A DNA stretch of 64,000 nt from Nageia nagi. Taxonomy: Eukaryota > Pinophyta. Position 1 is the stretch's first letter; the number at the start of each line of letters is the position of its first letter. A program made the position numbers and the translations under genes. Of the stretch, positions 21,956 to 34,708 are shown one piece after another. The stretch spans positions 2,480,001 through 2,544,000 of the forward strand of contig JBITNC010000001.1 of assembly GCA_050084985.1 (NCBI GenBank), in the 5' to 3' direction. The notes beneath the pieces are model-generated. The model was not told where the DNA came from. It made no database searches and was given only the letters and a program-made list of their open reading frames with translations.

Positions 21956-23386
21956 AAGAGGGAAAATGAAATATTATAATATTCAATGGTTTGAATTTTC
22001 AACCATAGTGACATCATGTTGGCATGTTCTGAATCCAATCATATCTTATATCCATTTTTGGCTTCCATCACTTTCCTATAATGACCATTGACCAAGTGTT
22101 TATCACATTATTGAGAATTTAATTTTATTAATATGATATTATTATGATTATATATTCTACTTAATATTCTTATTCTAATTTTGTAGTGATAAGATCCTTT
22201 CCAGTTGTAAAGGATGGGCATTCATAATTTTTATTTGTCTTATTATGCATGTACCATACCTATTTCAATCATGTATATAATTATAAATGGATGTTATCCA
22301 TAATTATATTTTATTACACTATAATTCATCTCAGTTCATTTTATTTGAGAATTATGTACTCATTTTAACAAGAAATAGCAAGAAAATTTGCTCTAAAATC
22401 TTTTCCTTGCATTTATGTGTTTGTATTTCTTATTTCTAGGTGTGTAGTAAATAGAAATCATTATTATAGTGTTATATATTAGATATAAAGATATATTCAC
22501 CTATTTTATGGTATTTTAATTTAGTTTATATATATTTCTTTTTCATTTTGTGCACTAGATTTGGAAATAATCATTGTTATATCAAATTACCTTATTTCAT
22601 ATAAGTTTGATTTTGAGGGCCATAATGTTTGTTCAAGATATCATTTTTAGGTGATTATTTTATTTTGGATATTCCTTTTATATACCTTTCAACCATATAA
22701 TATTCATCATACTTTATATGGAAATTTCCACCTCCATCAATGATTTCATGCAACGCACTTACTCAATCTTCCTTAGTAGCAGTCTATGAATATATTTAAT
22801 TTCACTTACCCTAATCCAATTTTTATGGGTATTTCATTTATAAAAAGTATAATTATTATCATTTTCATGAATATATAATGTTACATCCTTTAAATACAAA
22901 TCTTTAATTTTATAAATTATTATTTTGGCATTATCCATATAGTCTTGTTTTGGTGACTCATAAAACACCTTTTAGTTTGCCAATATTTGCTAGAGATTAA
23001 CAACTCCCTTTAAGTTGATTATTTACTCATTAAAAATTATAATCTATTACCTTTCCAAAAATATATAACATGATATACCATTTTTTATTTATCCTTAGCA
23101 AAATCACCACTCTTTGGAATCTATTCACGTGACAAGATTATCATGGTGACCAAACCCTACAACCTAATGACCTCAACTTTATAAGAAAATTACTAGTTTT
23201 TTGTACATAATATTAATGCATGTGATTAGTCATTATAAATTCATCTTAAATACCTTTCTAACCATATATAATAATTTATATTTTGATTAAGTTTAGTTTG
23301 GTAAATTTTGCAAGTTCGTTAGCCTATCTTTCTTGAAGGTTGAACATCAATTTTGCAGTTGCCAACTCCTCCATCCTTCTAAATCA
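21956..23386 (+). repeat. 3' LTR of copia element 2, with polypurine tract
   Basis: AAGAGGGAAAA (21956-21966) is followed by TGAAATATTATAATATTC at 21967. The right 850 bp (22540-23386) match the 5' fragment at 7385-8190; the left 570 bp have no counterpart there. The end is placed at AAATCA by alignment with the 5' copy. A TATA-like region lies near 22275-22310. It is also possible that the LTR is shorter and that 22540-23386 is a separate repeat. Confidence 0.7.
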
Positions 23387-23905
23387 TTGGTATAACATAT
23401 TTTATATATTAACCTTGAAAACTTTCATAATGTTCATTATATTTTGTGTCTCACTTTTATATATGATGATTATATAATATATATGGAACATGAACATAAA
23501 GATAAGTGTAATAAGATTCAAATATGCTCTACAATTATGCTCTAATGATCAAGAATATATGTAAGATCAATAATTACACAATTATGATCTCTTGATTCAA
23601 ATAAGTTTTACAATAGTAAAAACTTTTTATAAAGGTATTTTATCACTTTTTAATAGTTTTCCACTTTTTGATAGGTTTGTTATAAGGATGAAAAGGTAGT
23701 ACGTCAAATATCCATAGGCTAGACCACTATATAGGTGTGTTTATGCATTGCTTTTAGTGTATCCTATATTTGAATAGGATGAGTAAGGTAAGAGAACAAA
23801 TGGTGATTGGTTGATCCTATTGGAACATCCTTTAGGAGCCCATGGCCAAAACTATGATTGAATTGCAGGGACAATGTACCTCGGGTAATCAAGGAACACA
23901 TAGTT

Positions 23906-23949
23906 TAGAAGCATTCTTCCATCAAGTCTCGAATGGAAGAATGCTTCTA
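23906..23949. repeat. Perfect 17-bp inverted repeat, 10-base loop
   Basis: Arms TAGAAGCATTCTTCCAT and ATGGAAGAATGCTTCTA pair without mismatch around CAAGTCTCGA. Its perfection contrasts with the decayed DNA around it. Confidence 0.9.
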
Positions 23950-24000
23950 GATTATATCTTTGTTAAAAAAGGTAACTATTAGGAAATGATTTTAAACTTC

Positions 24001-24190
24001 CACTTTATATTTTAATATGGCAGTGAATAGCCACCTCCTTATGTCATTCAATGGTGGTTTATATGACCATACATAGGTTCTTATTAACCACCACCATAGG
24101 GAGTCAAATTTTACCAATGGAATCATAGGTGATAGATGGATAACCACTTGTAAGGGGCTTAAGGGGTGGTTATAAATTGCCACCAAAGGT
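24001..24190. mobile_element. Possible MITE-like element
   Basis: TGGCAGTGAATAGCCACC near 24019 and GGTGGTTATAAATTGCCA near 24163 are imperfect inverted repeats (14 of 18). Further TGGTGG/ACCACC words lie between. No target duplication was identified, so this is weak. Confidence 0.3.
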
Positions 24191-26197
24191 CCTTTTTGGT
24201 TTAGTATTCTTTTTGTAAATATTTTTAGCTATTTTTTTGTTTATGAAGGATGCATAGTTGAGATACCTTGGATAATGACTATGATATATAGATAGATGAA
24301 TGGAAGTTATGTTTTTATTTTATAAATGAATAAAGAATAAAAAATATCACTTAATAAAGTAATGAAAAAGAATTAAAAATAAAAAAAATCAAATAATGAC
24401 AAGAAAGCAATTGAAAAATAATAAAATACAACACGGATAAACAAAATAAAATAAAGAATGAAGCAAAATACTAATAGAAAAAGAAATAAACAAAAAATTA
24501 AGGAAGGAAAATAAATGAGTAAAGGGAAAAGATAGATTAAATAATATATAAGTGATATGGCATACATAGTTCTTGATAACAAATTGAATACTCATGGATG
24601 TAGATGCCAAAATCATATTCATAGCAAATGAGATAGTTAAACAAGAGTCATGAATACTCTTGTAAAATTCTAGATCTACATGAAATAACATTGAGTTAAC
24701 TTTGAGCTTAAGTGTGTGCATAGTAGTTGTTTCTTACCTATCTAGAGAAAAGAAGGATTAACCAATTAACCTTAATCATGAAATAAATTCATCCATATAA
24801 TTTTTTATAAAAACATACTTCATTGAGCAAGGTAGCCTCATAATCACATTGACCAAAGATCATGAGCAATATTAGAAAGGTGACAAAGACTAGAACCTTT
24901 ATGTATTTAGGCCTTCATTTTTTTCTACTTTTTATCTTCTTTTTTTTTGCTATGAAATTGACTATGTTATTGATAAATGTATACACTCTTTTCTTTTTTT
25001 TATTTTCTTATTTCTCTCTTTTTTATTTCTTTCTTCTTTTTACATTTTTGGTGTAAATTACAATGTACATTGATTCTTGGGATTTGGATTAGGTTAACAA
25101 TAGGACAAGCAACATTACTCATCTCACAACTAGATGACACATGGTTATGTCTATCCTTAGATTGAACTCAAAATGGAACTTATGATTAGCTCAAAGACAA
25201 ATGTAAGTTACACCTAGTAAGGTCAAAAGCAATTTATATAATGTGATGACTTTTAACATAGTATGGTTGAAGCAGTCTAGCTTTAAATTATCTTCTACAA
25301 TCTAATTCAAATAATGGTGTGTATGAGGATTTACTATAGGATGTATTTTTTATAGTGGGATGAAAATATTAATGACACAAGATACAGCAAAATAAGAAAA
25401 AAAAGAGGGAAGGAGGAAAATGTAATAAAGAAAAGTAAATACAAATAATAAAGGAGGATAATACAAGAAAAAATGTAAGGAATACATGAGAAAATGAGGT
25501 AAAATAAACATTTGGAGAATACATAGAAGTAATATGAGAACAAAGTGAATATCTAAAAACATTTATCAAGAACCAAAATAAGTTGCATTATTTTTATTCT
25601 TTATTTTTTTCATTGTTCTTATTTTTATTATTTCATGATAGGGTATAAAACATAATGGGATGTAGAAGGTATGAGATGAAAACATGGTAGCTTAGAAAAG
25701 GAATGAGTTATGTAATAGTTAGATTGAAAATGAGTATGTTGATCTTAAGGTTGAGAGTTCCATCTAAATGTGTAGAATGATATCTTAACCATGGCAATAA
25801 GTTTGGTAAATTATTGTTTGTAAAAACCAATTCCAACTTAGTATGTAGGATGTATAAGTGGAATATGTATATTAATTATAGGATGTACAAACTATTCAAT
25901 GACTTTGTTAGGGATGGATTCTATTTGAATATGTAGAATATTTTCTAGTTATTGCAACTACCAATGTTGTTTAATGACATGAAACTCAGGTAGGGATATG
26001 GGATTAATGGGATCTATTTATTTCTTAATATAAGGGGTAATTTATCACCATGTCTCAAAAAGAATATTAGAAGAAAAATATTTTAATAGCTATGAAGTTG
26101 ACTTCCATAACTATATAAAGAGGTTTGAAAGCACTTTAGAATTTAATGTCCCACATGGGATGTATAAGAAAAACATGATATGAGGGACATATAATAT

Positions 26198-26801
26198 TGA
26201 TAAGTATAAACTTTAATTAATCAAAATGAAATCATTACATATATACATAGGTTTTGGAAAAAACCAAATCCAGACTCAACTAAATATAAAATCAAGTTGG
26301 ATAAACTCAACTTGTTACAATCCAATCTTGGAAAAGCATAAATCTATAAGTCCTTAAATTATCCCAACATGCTATATAATAACAAGTCAAAATAAACACT
26401 CAAAATAGCAACTCTTAAAAATAAAATGGAAGCAAAAACATCATCTTGAACATGCTAAAAATAAATAAATATATTATATTTTAAAACATATTATTTTTGG
26501 GATGAAACATGGTGCGTATGGACTGAAACATAGTGCATGTTGATTGAAATGTAGTACCCTAGATAATTTATAGGAAAACATCTAAGATGATGATCAAACC
26601 TTCAATAAAGATAGGTATACATATACTAATTAGAATGTTATCATTGACCATTATCCAATGCAAAAATAATAAGCTCAATTGTATGTCTCTACAAAATGTT
26701 ATGCCTTCTCAAAATTAACTAATGTATTTTGCAAGTTTAGTTGATCTTCAATTGGTTTGATCTTTAACTCAAATGTCTTCGATTATGCTTAAGTTATAAC
26801 A
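26198..26801 (-). repeat. 3' LTR of element 5
   Basis: 604 bp, TGATAAGTATAAAC to TTATAACA, matching 47810-48346 in the same orientation at about 80% by eye. Minus-strand purine tract TATCAAGGGGGATAA lies directly right of it (about 26802-26816), so this is the 3' LTR of a minus-strand element whose other LTR is 21 kb away because of nested insertions. Confidence 0.8.
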
Positions 26802-27194
26802 TTATCCCCCTTGATACTTAAGGGACTCTTCTAGAATTCTAGAAGCATAACAAACTTAGAAAAAAAATTAATCTTTTTTATTTCCTCCAATCTTTCATCA
26901 AAAAATTAAATAAGTAAAAAACTTCACATTAGCACTCCTTCTACCTTCTAAATGAGATCTCCTCCATCTCTAATGCTTCTCTTTTTTTATAGATAATTGA
27001 TTTCTTTATTTTTATGAGCTACTCCCCCTTCATCAAAAGCTTCATGTATTGACATTCCATCAATGCCAATGGTATTGGTTCTCAATAATAATTTTTTCTC
27101 ATCTTTTCTCACATTTGTACACCTTTTTTTCCAAATGGTCTTTTTATAATAATTAACCATCTCACATAGATTATTAAACCATACAAATATCTAA
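26802..27194 (-). other. 3' internal end of element 5
   Basis: Sequence between the 3' LTR and nested element 6. No RNase H or other pol motif is visible. A second purine-rich run (minus strand GATGAAGGGGGAGTAG, about 27022-27037) is present. 27140-27194 appears to correspond to 45555-45595, which suggests that the flank of element 6 continues at 35217. Confidence 0.5.
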
Positions 27195-27510
27195 CAAGAC
27201 CTCTTTATTCCTCTCTTAACAATAATCCTAGACCATAACTTTGCTTCAACTTTTGGTGTGTGATCTCAAGGAGAGGTCCTTATATTTATAGGCCAAAAAC
27301 CTCCCTTGGATCACCTTTTTAGCCAATGTACAATGTCATGATATGCTACACCCTTTTACCTAAGGGGAATGCTCATAATATGGACTATAGGATAAGTTAA
27401 ATTATCATATTCACTTAAATACTTAAGGCATATAGAAATACCTTAAGTATTGGTGAATTTACAAGAAGAACCTTACAAATCCTTACAATAATGAATTATA
27501 CATTCCAACA
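27195..27510 (-). repeat. 3' LTR of copia element 6 (truncated)
   Basis: Matches the right 330 bp of the 5' LTR at 34709-35216 (about 86% by eye) and of the element 10 LTR at 58846-59354. It ends CATTCCAACA. About 190 bp of the other LTR end (TGAAGGAA...) is missing on the left. Confidence 0.82.
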
Positions 27511-28327
27511 CTCCCCCTTAATTAAATATTAGGATAGAGTGAAGAAGAGAGAATAAAAGAGAGTTCTCCTCCATATAGATATAATCAGAGATGATAACTA
27601 TTACATCTTTGAGAAGTAAGCAAGAGCTTCATTTGAGACTCACTACATTACCATTATGAAAAATAGTTTACAACACAATCATTAATCAAAACTAGTCAAT
27701 GTATATAAAGTAGTCATACAACTAGAAATTTACATGATGAGCTTCCATAAGCCTACATACCTAAAGTAAGTAACATGCAATCTCAAGAAGAAACCTACAA
27801 GATTCATGTGGCTCAAAAAATAAGATTAGTTAGATGCATCATATACACATTCATATCAAAAAGGATAAATAAATAAATCAATGTCATCCATAAATTAATC
27901 ATTGGTGCACTATAATTCATCACAAAGATGCAAATCCAATACTCATATTCACCTATCATATACAAAATATGTGTTGATTATCATCACAAATAGAGCATAA
28001 TAAAATGCACATATTAGTTCCTCATACATGAATAAATGAACAATTCCAAAAGATGCATACAATTTCTTCATATATGGATAATTGAATAATGCAAAAAAAT
28101 CCATCATACATACATACAAGTCTCTCTCACATGGATAATTAAATAGTGATAATGATGGTCAATCATATGCTCAACGTGTATAAATAGTTCATCACTCAAG
28201 GAGAACTAGCTAAAAGGCACACACATAGATCAATACTATAAAACCAAAACCCCTCCTAGGGGTGAAGTTATCATCACAAATATAAATTCAACAAAAGAAT
28301 TAAAACTTCACTCCCCCTTAATTAAAT
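27511..28327 (-). other. Non-coding 3' tail of element 6 between two polypurine tracts
   Basis: Minus strand ATTTAATTAAGGGGGAG occurs both at 27511-27527, directly before the LTR start TGTTGG, and exactly 800 bp away at 28311-28327, directly before TGAAG and just after the end of pol. The tail between them is non-coding and holds a three-copy, roughly 46-bp array (28015-28148; CCTCATACATGAATAA-like units). The same tail, array and double tract recur in element 10 (59355-60143). Confidence 0.75.
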
Positions 28328-29760
28328 TTAACTTTACTAACCTGATAGAATCCTTGAGCTTACAAAATTGAGCTTCAAGGAGGGGTTTATCAGCAGAGTT
28401 CAAGGCAAATGGACAATATTGCAAGTGTATAATATCATATAGAATCTTCTCCTTGATGAAGTGTGATTGAATTTCAACATGTTTTGTTCTCTAATGAAAA
28501 ATAGGATTCTTCACCAAAGAAATAACCAATTGATTATCTAAAAAAATATGATATGGATGAGCTTGCTCATACCCAATTTCCTTTAGAATATGCCTAAGCC
28601 AAATAGCTTCTTAGACCATAATATACATGGTTTAGTATTTGGATTCTATAATTAAAAGAGAAATAGTAGGATGATTCTTATATGCCTAAGAGATAGCACC
28701 TAAACCAATGCTAAATACATATGCAGAGGTTGATTTCCTATCATCTCTATCTCTATTGTAGTTAGAATCTGAGAAATCTAAGAGAATAACTAAGGGAAAC
28801 TTGGAATACTTTAGAGCAAGATCCTTCATTCCTATAAAATATCTTAAGATTTGCTTAATAGCATTGAGGTGCTCAATATATAGTTCTTACATAAATTGTG
28901 CCATCATATATACCATAAAGGTAATATCTAGACAAGAGATAGTCAAATACAATAGATTTCCAATTAATTACCTATAAGAAGTAGCATCTACTAGCTAAGA
29001 GTTAGATCTAAGAGTCAGATTAATTTGAGGGGAGACTAGGATCATAATAGGTTTACACTCATCCATTCCAAAATTTTGTAGTATATCTGATGATTTCAAC
29101 ATTATTTCGTATGATCAAAAGATCATCCTCATAAAGAAGAATCAAGATTAAGTATTGTCCCTAATTGAGAACATATAAATTTGAATCAAAGAAGCACTTA
29201 GAGAATCCAATATCCATACAATATCCTAAAACCTTTTTATAAGAAGCTCTAAGAGCTTGCTTAAGTTCATACAAGGACTTCTTTAGCTTGCATACAAGGT
29301 AATATTTTTCTTCTATAATAAAACCTTTTTGGTTGATTAATATAGATCTCCACATCTAAGTCACCAGTGGGAAAAGCACTCTTGACATCATGTTGAAAAA
29401 TTTCCATCTTTGAGTTGTTGAAAGAGTAAGGATTAATATAACTATGGGCATATTTACCATTGGAGCACAAGTTTCCTCATAACCAACTCCATATTTTTGA
29501 GTAGAATCCTTGGTTACTAAACTTTCCTTGTATTTCTAAATTTTATAACCAAATTACATTTGACCCTATATATCCACTTATTATCAATCAAATTCCTCTC
29601 ATTGGGATAAGGAACCAAATCCCAAGTTTCATTTTTCATAAGCATATCACACTCCACTTTCATGGATTCTATCTAACATTCATTCTTTGAAGCTCCCTTG
29701 AATGATGAGGGCTCATTTTAGCTATCAATTTTGGCAAATAAGGATTTATTTTGAATCATA
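28328..29760 (-). pseudogene. Copia RT and RNase H, element 6
   Basis: Minus strand. RT motifs: D-V-K-S-A-F-x-x-G-D-L-D-V-E-I-Y-I-N-Q-P (about 29320-29400), then C-K-L-K-K-S-L-Y-E-L-K-Q-A (about 29250-29290). The catalytic site near 29121-29132 reads Y-E-D-D, the usual Val being Glu. RNase H occupies about 28400-28950. Two overlapping frames cover one RT segment, so a frameshift lies near 29330. Same family as element 10. Confidence 0.82.
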
Positions 29761-30720
29761 CTTCTTTTTATCCTTTATGTTGGAGAGTTTTTCTCTTGAG
29801 GTGAATTATCTACACTAAAATTCAACTAGATAGGTGCAAGAAAAGAGTCATTAAGATCATCTTAGTCCTCATAGGAAGTAGATTCCTTAGGAAGTTCATT
29901 AAACATTACATCCCTTGAGATGAACACTGCTTTGGAGGAAGCAAAGTATATCCTTAATCATTTCTATTGACTATCATGTACATTTTGGATCTCTTATATA
30001 ACTTATTTATTTTCTCATAAATAATGAAGGCATATGAAACATAACCAAAAAATCCTAAGGTGAGAGATGTTAGGTTTTTTTCTCATCTATGCCTCATATG
30101 GGATTTTACCTTCAACTGCTTTTGTAGGGCACCTATTTAGGGTCTAGATCATAGTGTTTACAACTTTACCCCATAAGAAACTAGAGAGATTACCCAACAT
30201 GCACATAAGCATTTCTTGAATGGTTCTAATCTTTCTTTTAGTAATACCATTTTGCTATAAGCATTTCTTGAATGGTTCTAATCTTTCTTTTAGTAATACC
30301 ATTTTGCTGAGGTGTGTAAGGGATCATGTACTACCTCTTGATCTTATATTTGGCATAATATTATTTGAACTCATTGCTATTGTATTCACCCTTATTGTTA
30401 GATATTAGCATCTTGATTTTGAATACTTTATAATTTTTAACTAGGGATATGAAATTTTTAAACCTATCAAAGGTTTCATCTTTGTGCTCGAGTAGATAAA
30501 TCAAATATCCCCAAGTGACTTGATCTAATACAAATCCATCAAATAAAAAAGAATCAATTGAAGTGGTTTGGAATTCCTTTTCACCTTATCCTTCTCAAAT
30601 ATTTTCCCTTGCACTTCAACACAAGGATTTCACCCTCCATAAGATGAAGTATCATAAGGTTAAGCATATTTTAGAAAAGGTCAAACTATTTGTTATTACA
30701 AATTTCCAATATCATAGTCA
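29761..30720 (-). pseudogene. Copia integrase, element 6
   Basis: Minus strand. The zinc-binding end (C-I-Q-G-K-x-F-E-K-D-K-V) lies near 30570-30620. The first Asp region is lost in decay. The second reads L-I-S-N-N-K-G-E-Y-N-S-N-E-F (about 30375-30415) with Asp changed to Asn. The R-T-I-Q-E-M helix after the catalytic Glu lies near 30207-30235 and is duplicated in a 52-bp tandem repeat. The C-terminal region runs to about 29900. Confidence 0.8.
30205..30308. repeat. Exact 52-bp tandem duplication in the integrase
   Basis: Two copies starting ATAAGCATTTC at 30205 and 30257 with no difference seen. It is fresh relative to the decayed sequence around it, and its length (52) shifts the frame. 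Confidence 0.9.
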
Positions 30721-31196
30721 TTTAAGCATTACATTGTCCCAAATAACTAATGCACTATACTTGAGTTAAGTTACAAATACATATACTTTGATCAAAAGAT
30801 CATAAGCTATGCATAAGTCATTAAGCCAAAATTATTATATCACCAAGTCAAGATTTACTAGTCACAATGTGATAACTTGATCATGCCCCAAATAATGCCA
30901 TATTAATTATATAAATCCATTAGTCAAGATGCATAAGTTCTTCTATATTAAAAAATATGTTGATATGGAGGTTTTAAGATCTTCTTAAACAATATTATTA
31001 CCTAGATGAAGAACAAGCCAATAAATACCAACTTGGTCATGCCACAAGTCAAAGTGCATATGATGAAAGAAATAAAGTGGCACTATTCCATAATCCATCA
31101 ACATAAACATTCTTCCAAAAAGTGGCATCAATCCATAATGAATAAAATTCCCAACAATAGAAGAAAAGTGATATATATTACAATTTTAAGAAGGAA

Positions 31197-31415
31197 GAAC
31201 CCTTTTAACCACTACAATAGTTTACAATTTTGAACAAGGGTAAACCTTTGTAACCACTCCAATAATTTGCAATTTTGGATAAGGGAAAACCTTTTTAACC
31301 ACTCCAAAAATTTGTCATCATGGAGAAGGGTGAACCTTTATAACCACTCCATAAAATTTTCAATCATGAAGAAGGATGAACATTTTTAACCATTCCATTA
31401 AATTTTCAACTTTCT
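31197..31415. repeat. Five-copy 45-46 bp minisatellite in element 6
   Basis: Units start near 31197, 31241, 31286, 31331 and 31377. Each has a GAACC/AAACCTTTNTAACCACTCCA core and, except the last, ends AAGGG or AAGGA. Each copy differs from its neighbours by several bases. Confidence 0.88.
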
Positions 31416-34400
31416 AACAAGATAGAGAAATGTAAACAAGGATAAACTCCTCAAACAAGTAGATTAGCATCATTCTCAAAAATAGGATAAACTTTCAAAA
31501 AAGAAAGAAAGGTGGCAAGAATCCAAATTATAGATAAATTTTCAATAAATAAGGTGGCATCAAACCAAAAATATGGCTATAAAATTCCAACCATGGAAGG
31601 CATTAATCCATTTACATAAAAAACTATATATATTGATAATTTGTATTATGCACAAGACCCAAATGTTTTATAGACAAGGTCATAAGATTATTTACCAATA
31701 TATTTAAGGTAAATGAATTGCAATAATGACATCAAATTATAGATTTTATTCCAATAATAAGGTTAAGGTACAAAATAGCATGAAATCATCATTATAATTA
31801 CAAGTTGTTTACCAAATTATCCAACCAACATTGTTTTATGGTAATTACCCAAACATGTTGAATTTCAACAAGGCATGCTAAAATTGTTTAACCAATTTCA
31901 CATAAGAAAAAAAAAATTAAATTTATCAAATCATATGACCAATACATATAACATTTTTTCATAACTAAGTAACTTTGTTTAGAGGGTAGAGTTGAGGTTG
32001 TTTTCTTATAAATTTAAGCTTTCACTTGGATGCTTGCATGGAGCTTAAATCCTACCAATCCTCAACTAGTTCCCCTTGGTTAGCAATATACTCTCATAAG
32101 GAGTGCTGGTAATTTTTCAAGGGTGTGACATATATTGGATATGTCAAATTATTATCTTGATTATATTTTAAGTTGTCCTTCTAGGTTATGAGGATAATAC
32201 CTAAATGGACGTATAGATATGTGATATCACTACACACATGCCTATCCATCTATATGAAGTTATATCTAGACCGATAGAGGACTTAATGGTAATTAAAAAG
32301 TATGGACTTTAAACAATTTGGATTGTCAGATTGAATGCTCCAATCTACCTTGTCTTCCCCTTGTGGCTCCCTAAACAAGTCATGTTGTAGAATATACATG
32401 CAGATGTGTTCATTTTAGAGGGTACACTTTTAATGTTTATGATTTTGTAAAAAATAAAAACAAAATTCTTAACATGCTTAAAAAATGATACATCATCCAA
32501 AAAATGAAACATAAGAGTCTAATGGGTTTTGTTACAAACTCCAAAAGGACATCTTTACAAAAAACATGCTTCATTATTTTTAAGTAAAAACCATAAAAAA
32601 TAAATCCCTTTTTACTTAAAAAAAAAAAACTTAACAAAAAAACCTTTCACCCTTTCAGAATTAAAGGTAAAATTATTAAATTTTAACAATAAGGGAGAGA
32701 GAGAAGGAAAAACTATTTTTTCCCACTTTTTATCACTTAAAAAGTTACCCCCCCCCTCCCCAATTTTTACCTTAGTATTAAAATATTTACTAAGGATAAA
32801 AAGAAGGTTTTCTTATGAAAGTGCTAAAAAAATACATATTCCCCCTTTAACACTTACCTCCCCCTTTCATTTTAAAATTTCTCCTTTACCAAATAAATCA
32901 TTCCCACCCAACCCCCACTCCCTCCCTTTAAGAGCACAAAACATTGCTTTATTAAACCTTTTTAAGGAATGGAAAAAAGGCTCATTAAAGCTTAAGGAGA
33001 AAATTAACTTAAAAAAAAAACATTAGGTACCTCGTCCTTAAAAAAGGAGAGGAAATACATTTTTTTATTTTAGGGGTTAAAAAATTAACTCCAATTTTTA
33101 ATAATATAGTTTAAAAAATAACTCCCCTTAGTAATTTTTCCCTTTTAAAATAAATTTTTTATTAAAAAATATTATCCTTCCCAAAAAAAATATTAATAAA
33201 AATTGTTATAATGTTTATTCATTGTCAAATATTAAAAACTTATTGAATGTTTCTTGCAAACTCTTGCATTCACTCAATAATCACATCCAACTATTGTATG
33301 AAGCATAAGTTTCACAACAATAACCCTTTGGTCAGTTTGATAGAAGGAGGGAATGCATTAGGGTTTATATAATAAAGACTCTATAAAATCATACAATAAA
33401 GACTCTATAAAATCATGTAGAGAGTAGAGAAGAAGGTAGGATGGGGAAAAGAAAATTTGTGTTCATAATGAGCTAGGTGCATTGTGTGACTCTTCTATAG
33501 GTAGATTTGACGCTACAACTCCTCTCCCATATCTCTACCTTTTTCACAAGTGCACATAGAAATTATGGATGATTGGAGGTATGATGGGTGATGCAAGGTG
33601 CATGGGTTGAGCTGCAAAGAGGTTCTTCCTTGAGGAAATAAGTGGGTGAAATTGGTATGGGGGATAGGATTGCAATATTAGTGCAGGGATGGCTGAGTGT
33701 GTAACACTAGGCTATTACAAGGGACATAGCATGAGAGATGCAAATTGATTCCTTTATTTTATATTCAATGGAAGAGAAGGGTTATGCATAGGCCTGGAAG
33801 CCACTGGGAAGAGATGATAAGAGAGGGATTTTGTGGTGGCACACCAAGGAATCATGCATTAGGAGCATTAGTCATAGGCCTATAGGGAAGTTTGGGCACA
33901 TTGGATGATACACTACACAACACCTACTTGGAATAATGGGAGGGATGCCTACCTAGAAGCACAACCTATGATGGGTTTACAATAGGAGGGAAGGGCTACA
34001 TAGATGAGGGGGTTTGCTAAGGTGGTAGGTGTGAACCGCTATCCTCTTTTTTATTATTATTTATATATAAAAAATTATATTTAAATTTTTAACTTTTGAT
34101 ATATGTTCATACCTTGATTTTAAAAAAGATACCTCTTTTTTTATTTAATAACATATTATACTTTTTTTAAAGGAAAAATTTCATAAAACATATTAACATA
34201 TATTTGAATAGTTTTTTTTAAAAAAAACATACTCTTTTTTTATAATTTAAAAAGTATATGCAAATATAATTTTTGCATAGGGTAAAAGTTTTGCACTAAT
34301 TTCAAAAGTAAAAATATTCATAATAGATATATAATATATTATTATAAAAAGGATGATAACCCAAAAATAAGGTGTGTAAATGTTTATAAAATATTTATAG

Positions 34401-34693
34401 CAATATACTAAGCAAAGAAAAATTATTATTCTACTAACAAAGGACGTTAGATTTTAGCATAGTTCATCTAACATGAAACATGTTAGAAAAATAATATAAT
34501 AGAAATATATTACTACATACTAAGCGTATTTTTACACAAAAAAAATTGTAACTAACATATAACCAAATAAAGGTTAGTATTATTGAAAAAATTCCAAAAT
34601 AATAAAAAATAGATGTTATACCTTAAAATTGATTTTACCTAACCAATGAAGTAGGAATGACCTCAAAGATGTTGAAGAGGAACTTTCAAGGAT
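31416..34693 (-). other. 5' region of element 6, no Gag recognised
   Basis: About 3.3 kb between the primer site and recognisable pol. I could not find copia Gag helices or a zinc knuckle. 32640-33200 is dominated by short homopolymer runs (including nine and five C near 32748). 33370-33418 holds two copies of a 24-bp AATAAAGACTCTATAAAATC unit. 33420-34040 is distinctly richer in G than its surroundings and may be a foreign insertion. Confidence 0.5.
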
Positions 34694-34706
34694 GGTTTTG
34701 ATACCA
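34694..34706 (-). other. Primer-binding site of element 6
   Basis: Minus strand TGGTATCAAAACC directly after the LTR end (2-base spacer); a variant of the initiator-Met complement. Confidence 0.75.
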
Positions 34707-34708
34707 AT

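Larger units (their letters stand above)
23387..26197. other. No gene recognised (AT-rich spacer)
   Basis: Alternating A-rich tracts (24330-24540, 25370-25500) and a T-rich tract (24900-25060) give long but low-complexity open frames that I do not accept as genes. A hairpin (23906-23949) and a MITE-like block (24001-24190) are listed separately. Confidence 0.55.

Noticed and set aside
23387-23400. TTGGTATAAC after the element 2 3' LTR as a second primer-binding site
   Set aside because: No pol follows on the plus strand and the match is short; probably chance.
24373-25569. Long overlapping open frames rich in Phe, Leu, Ile and Ser that look like membrane proteins
   Set aside because: They are translations of A-rich or T-rich tracts; several frames are open at once and no family resemblance is seen.
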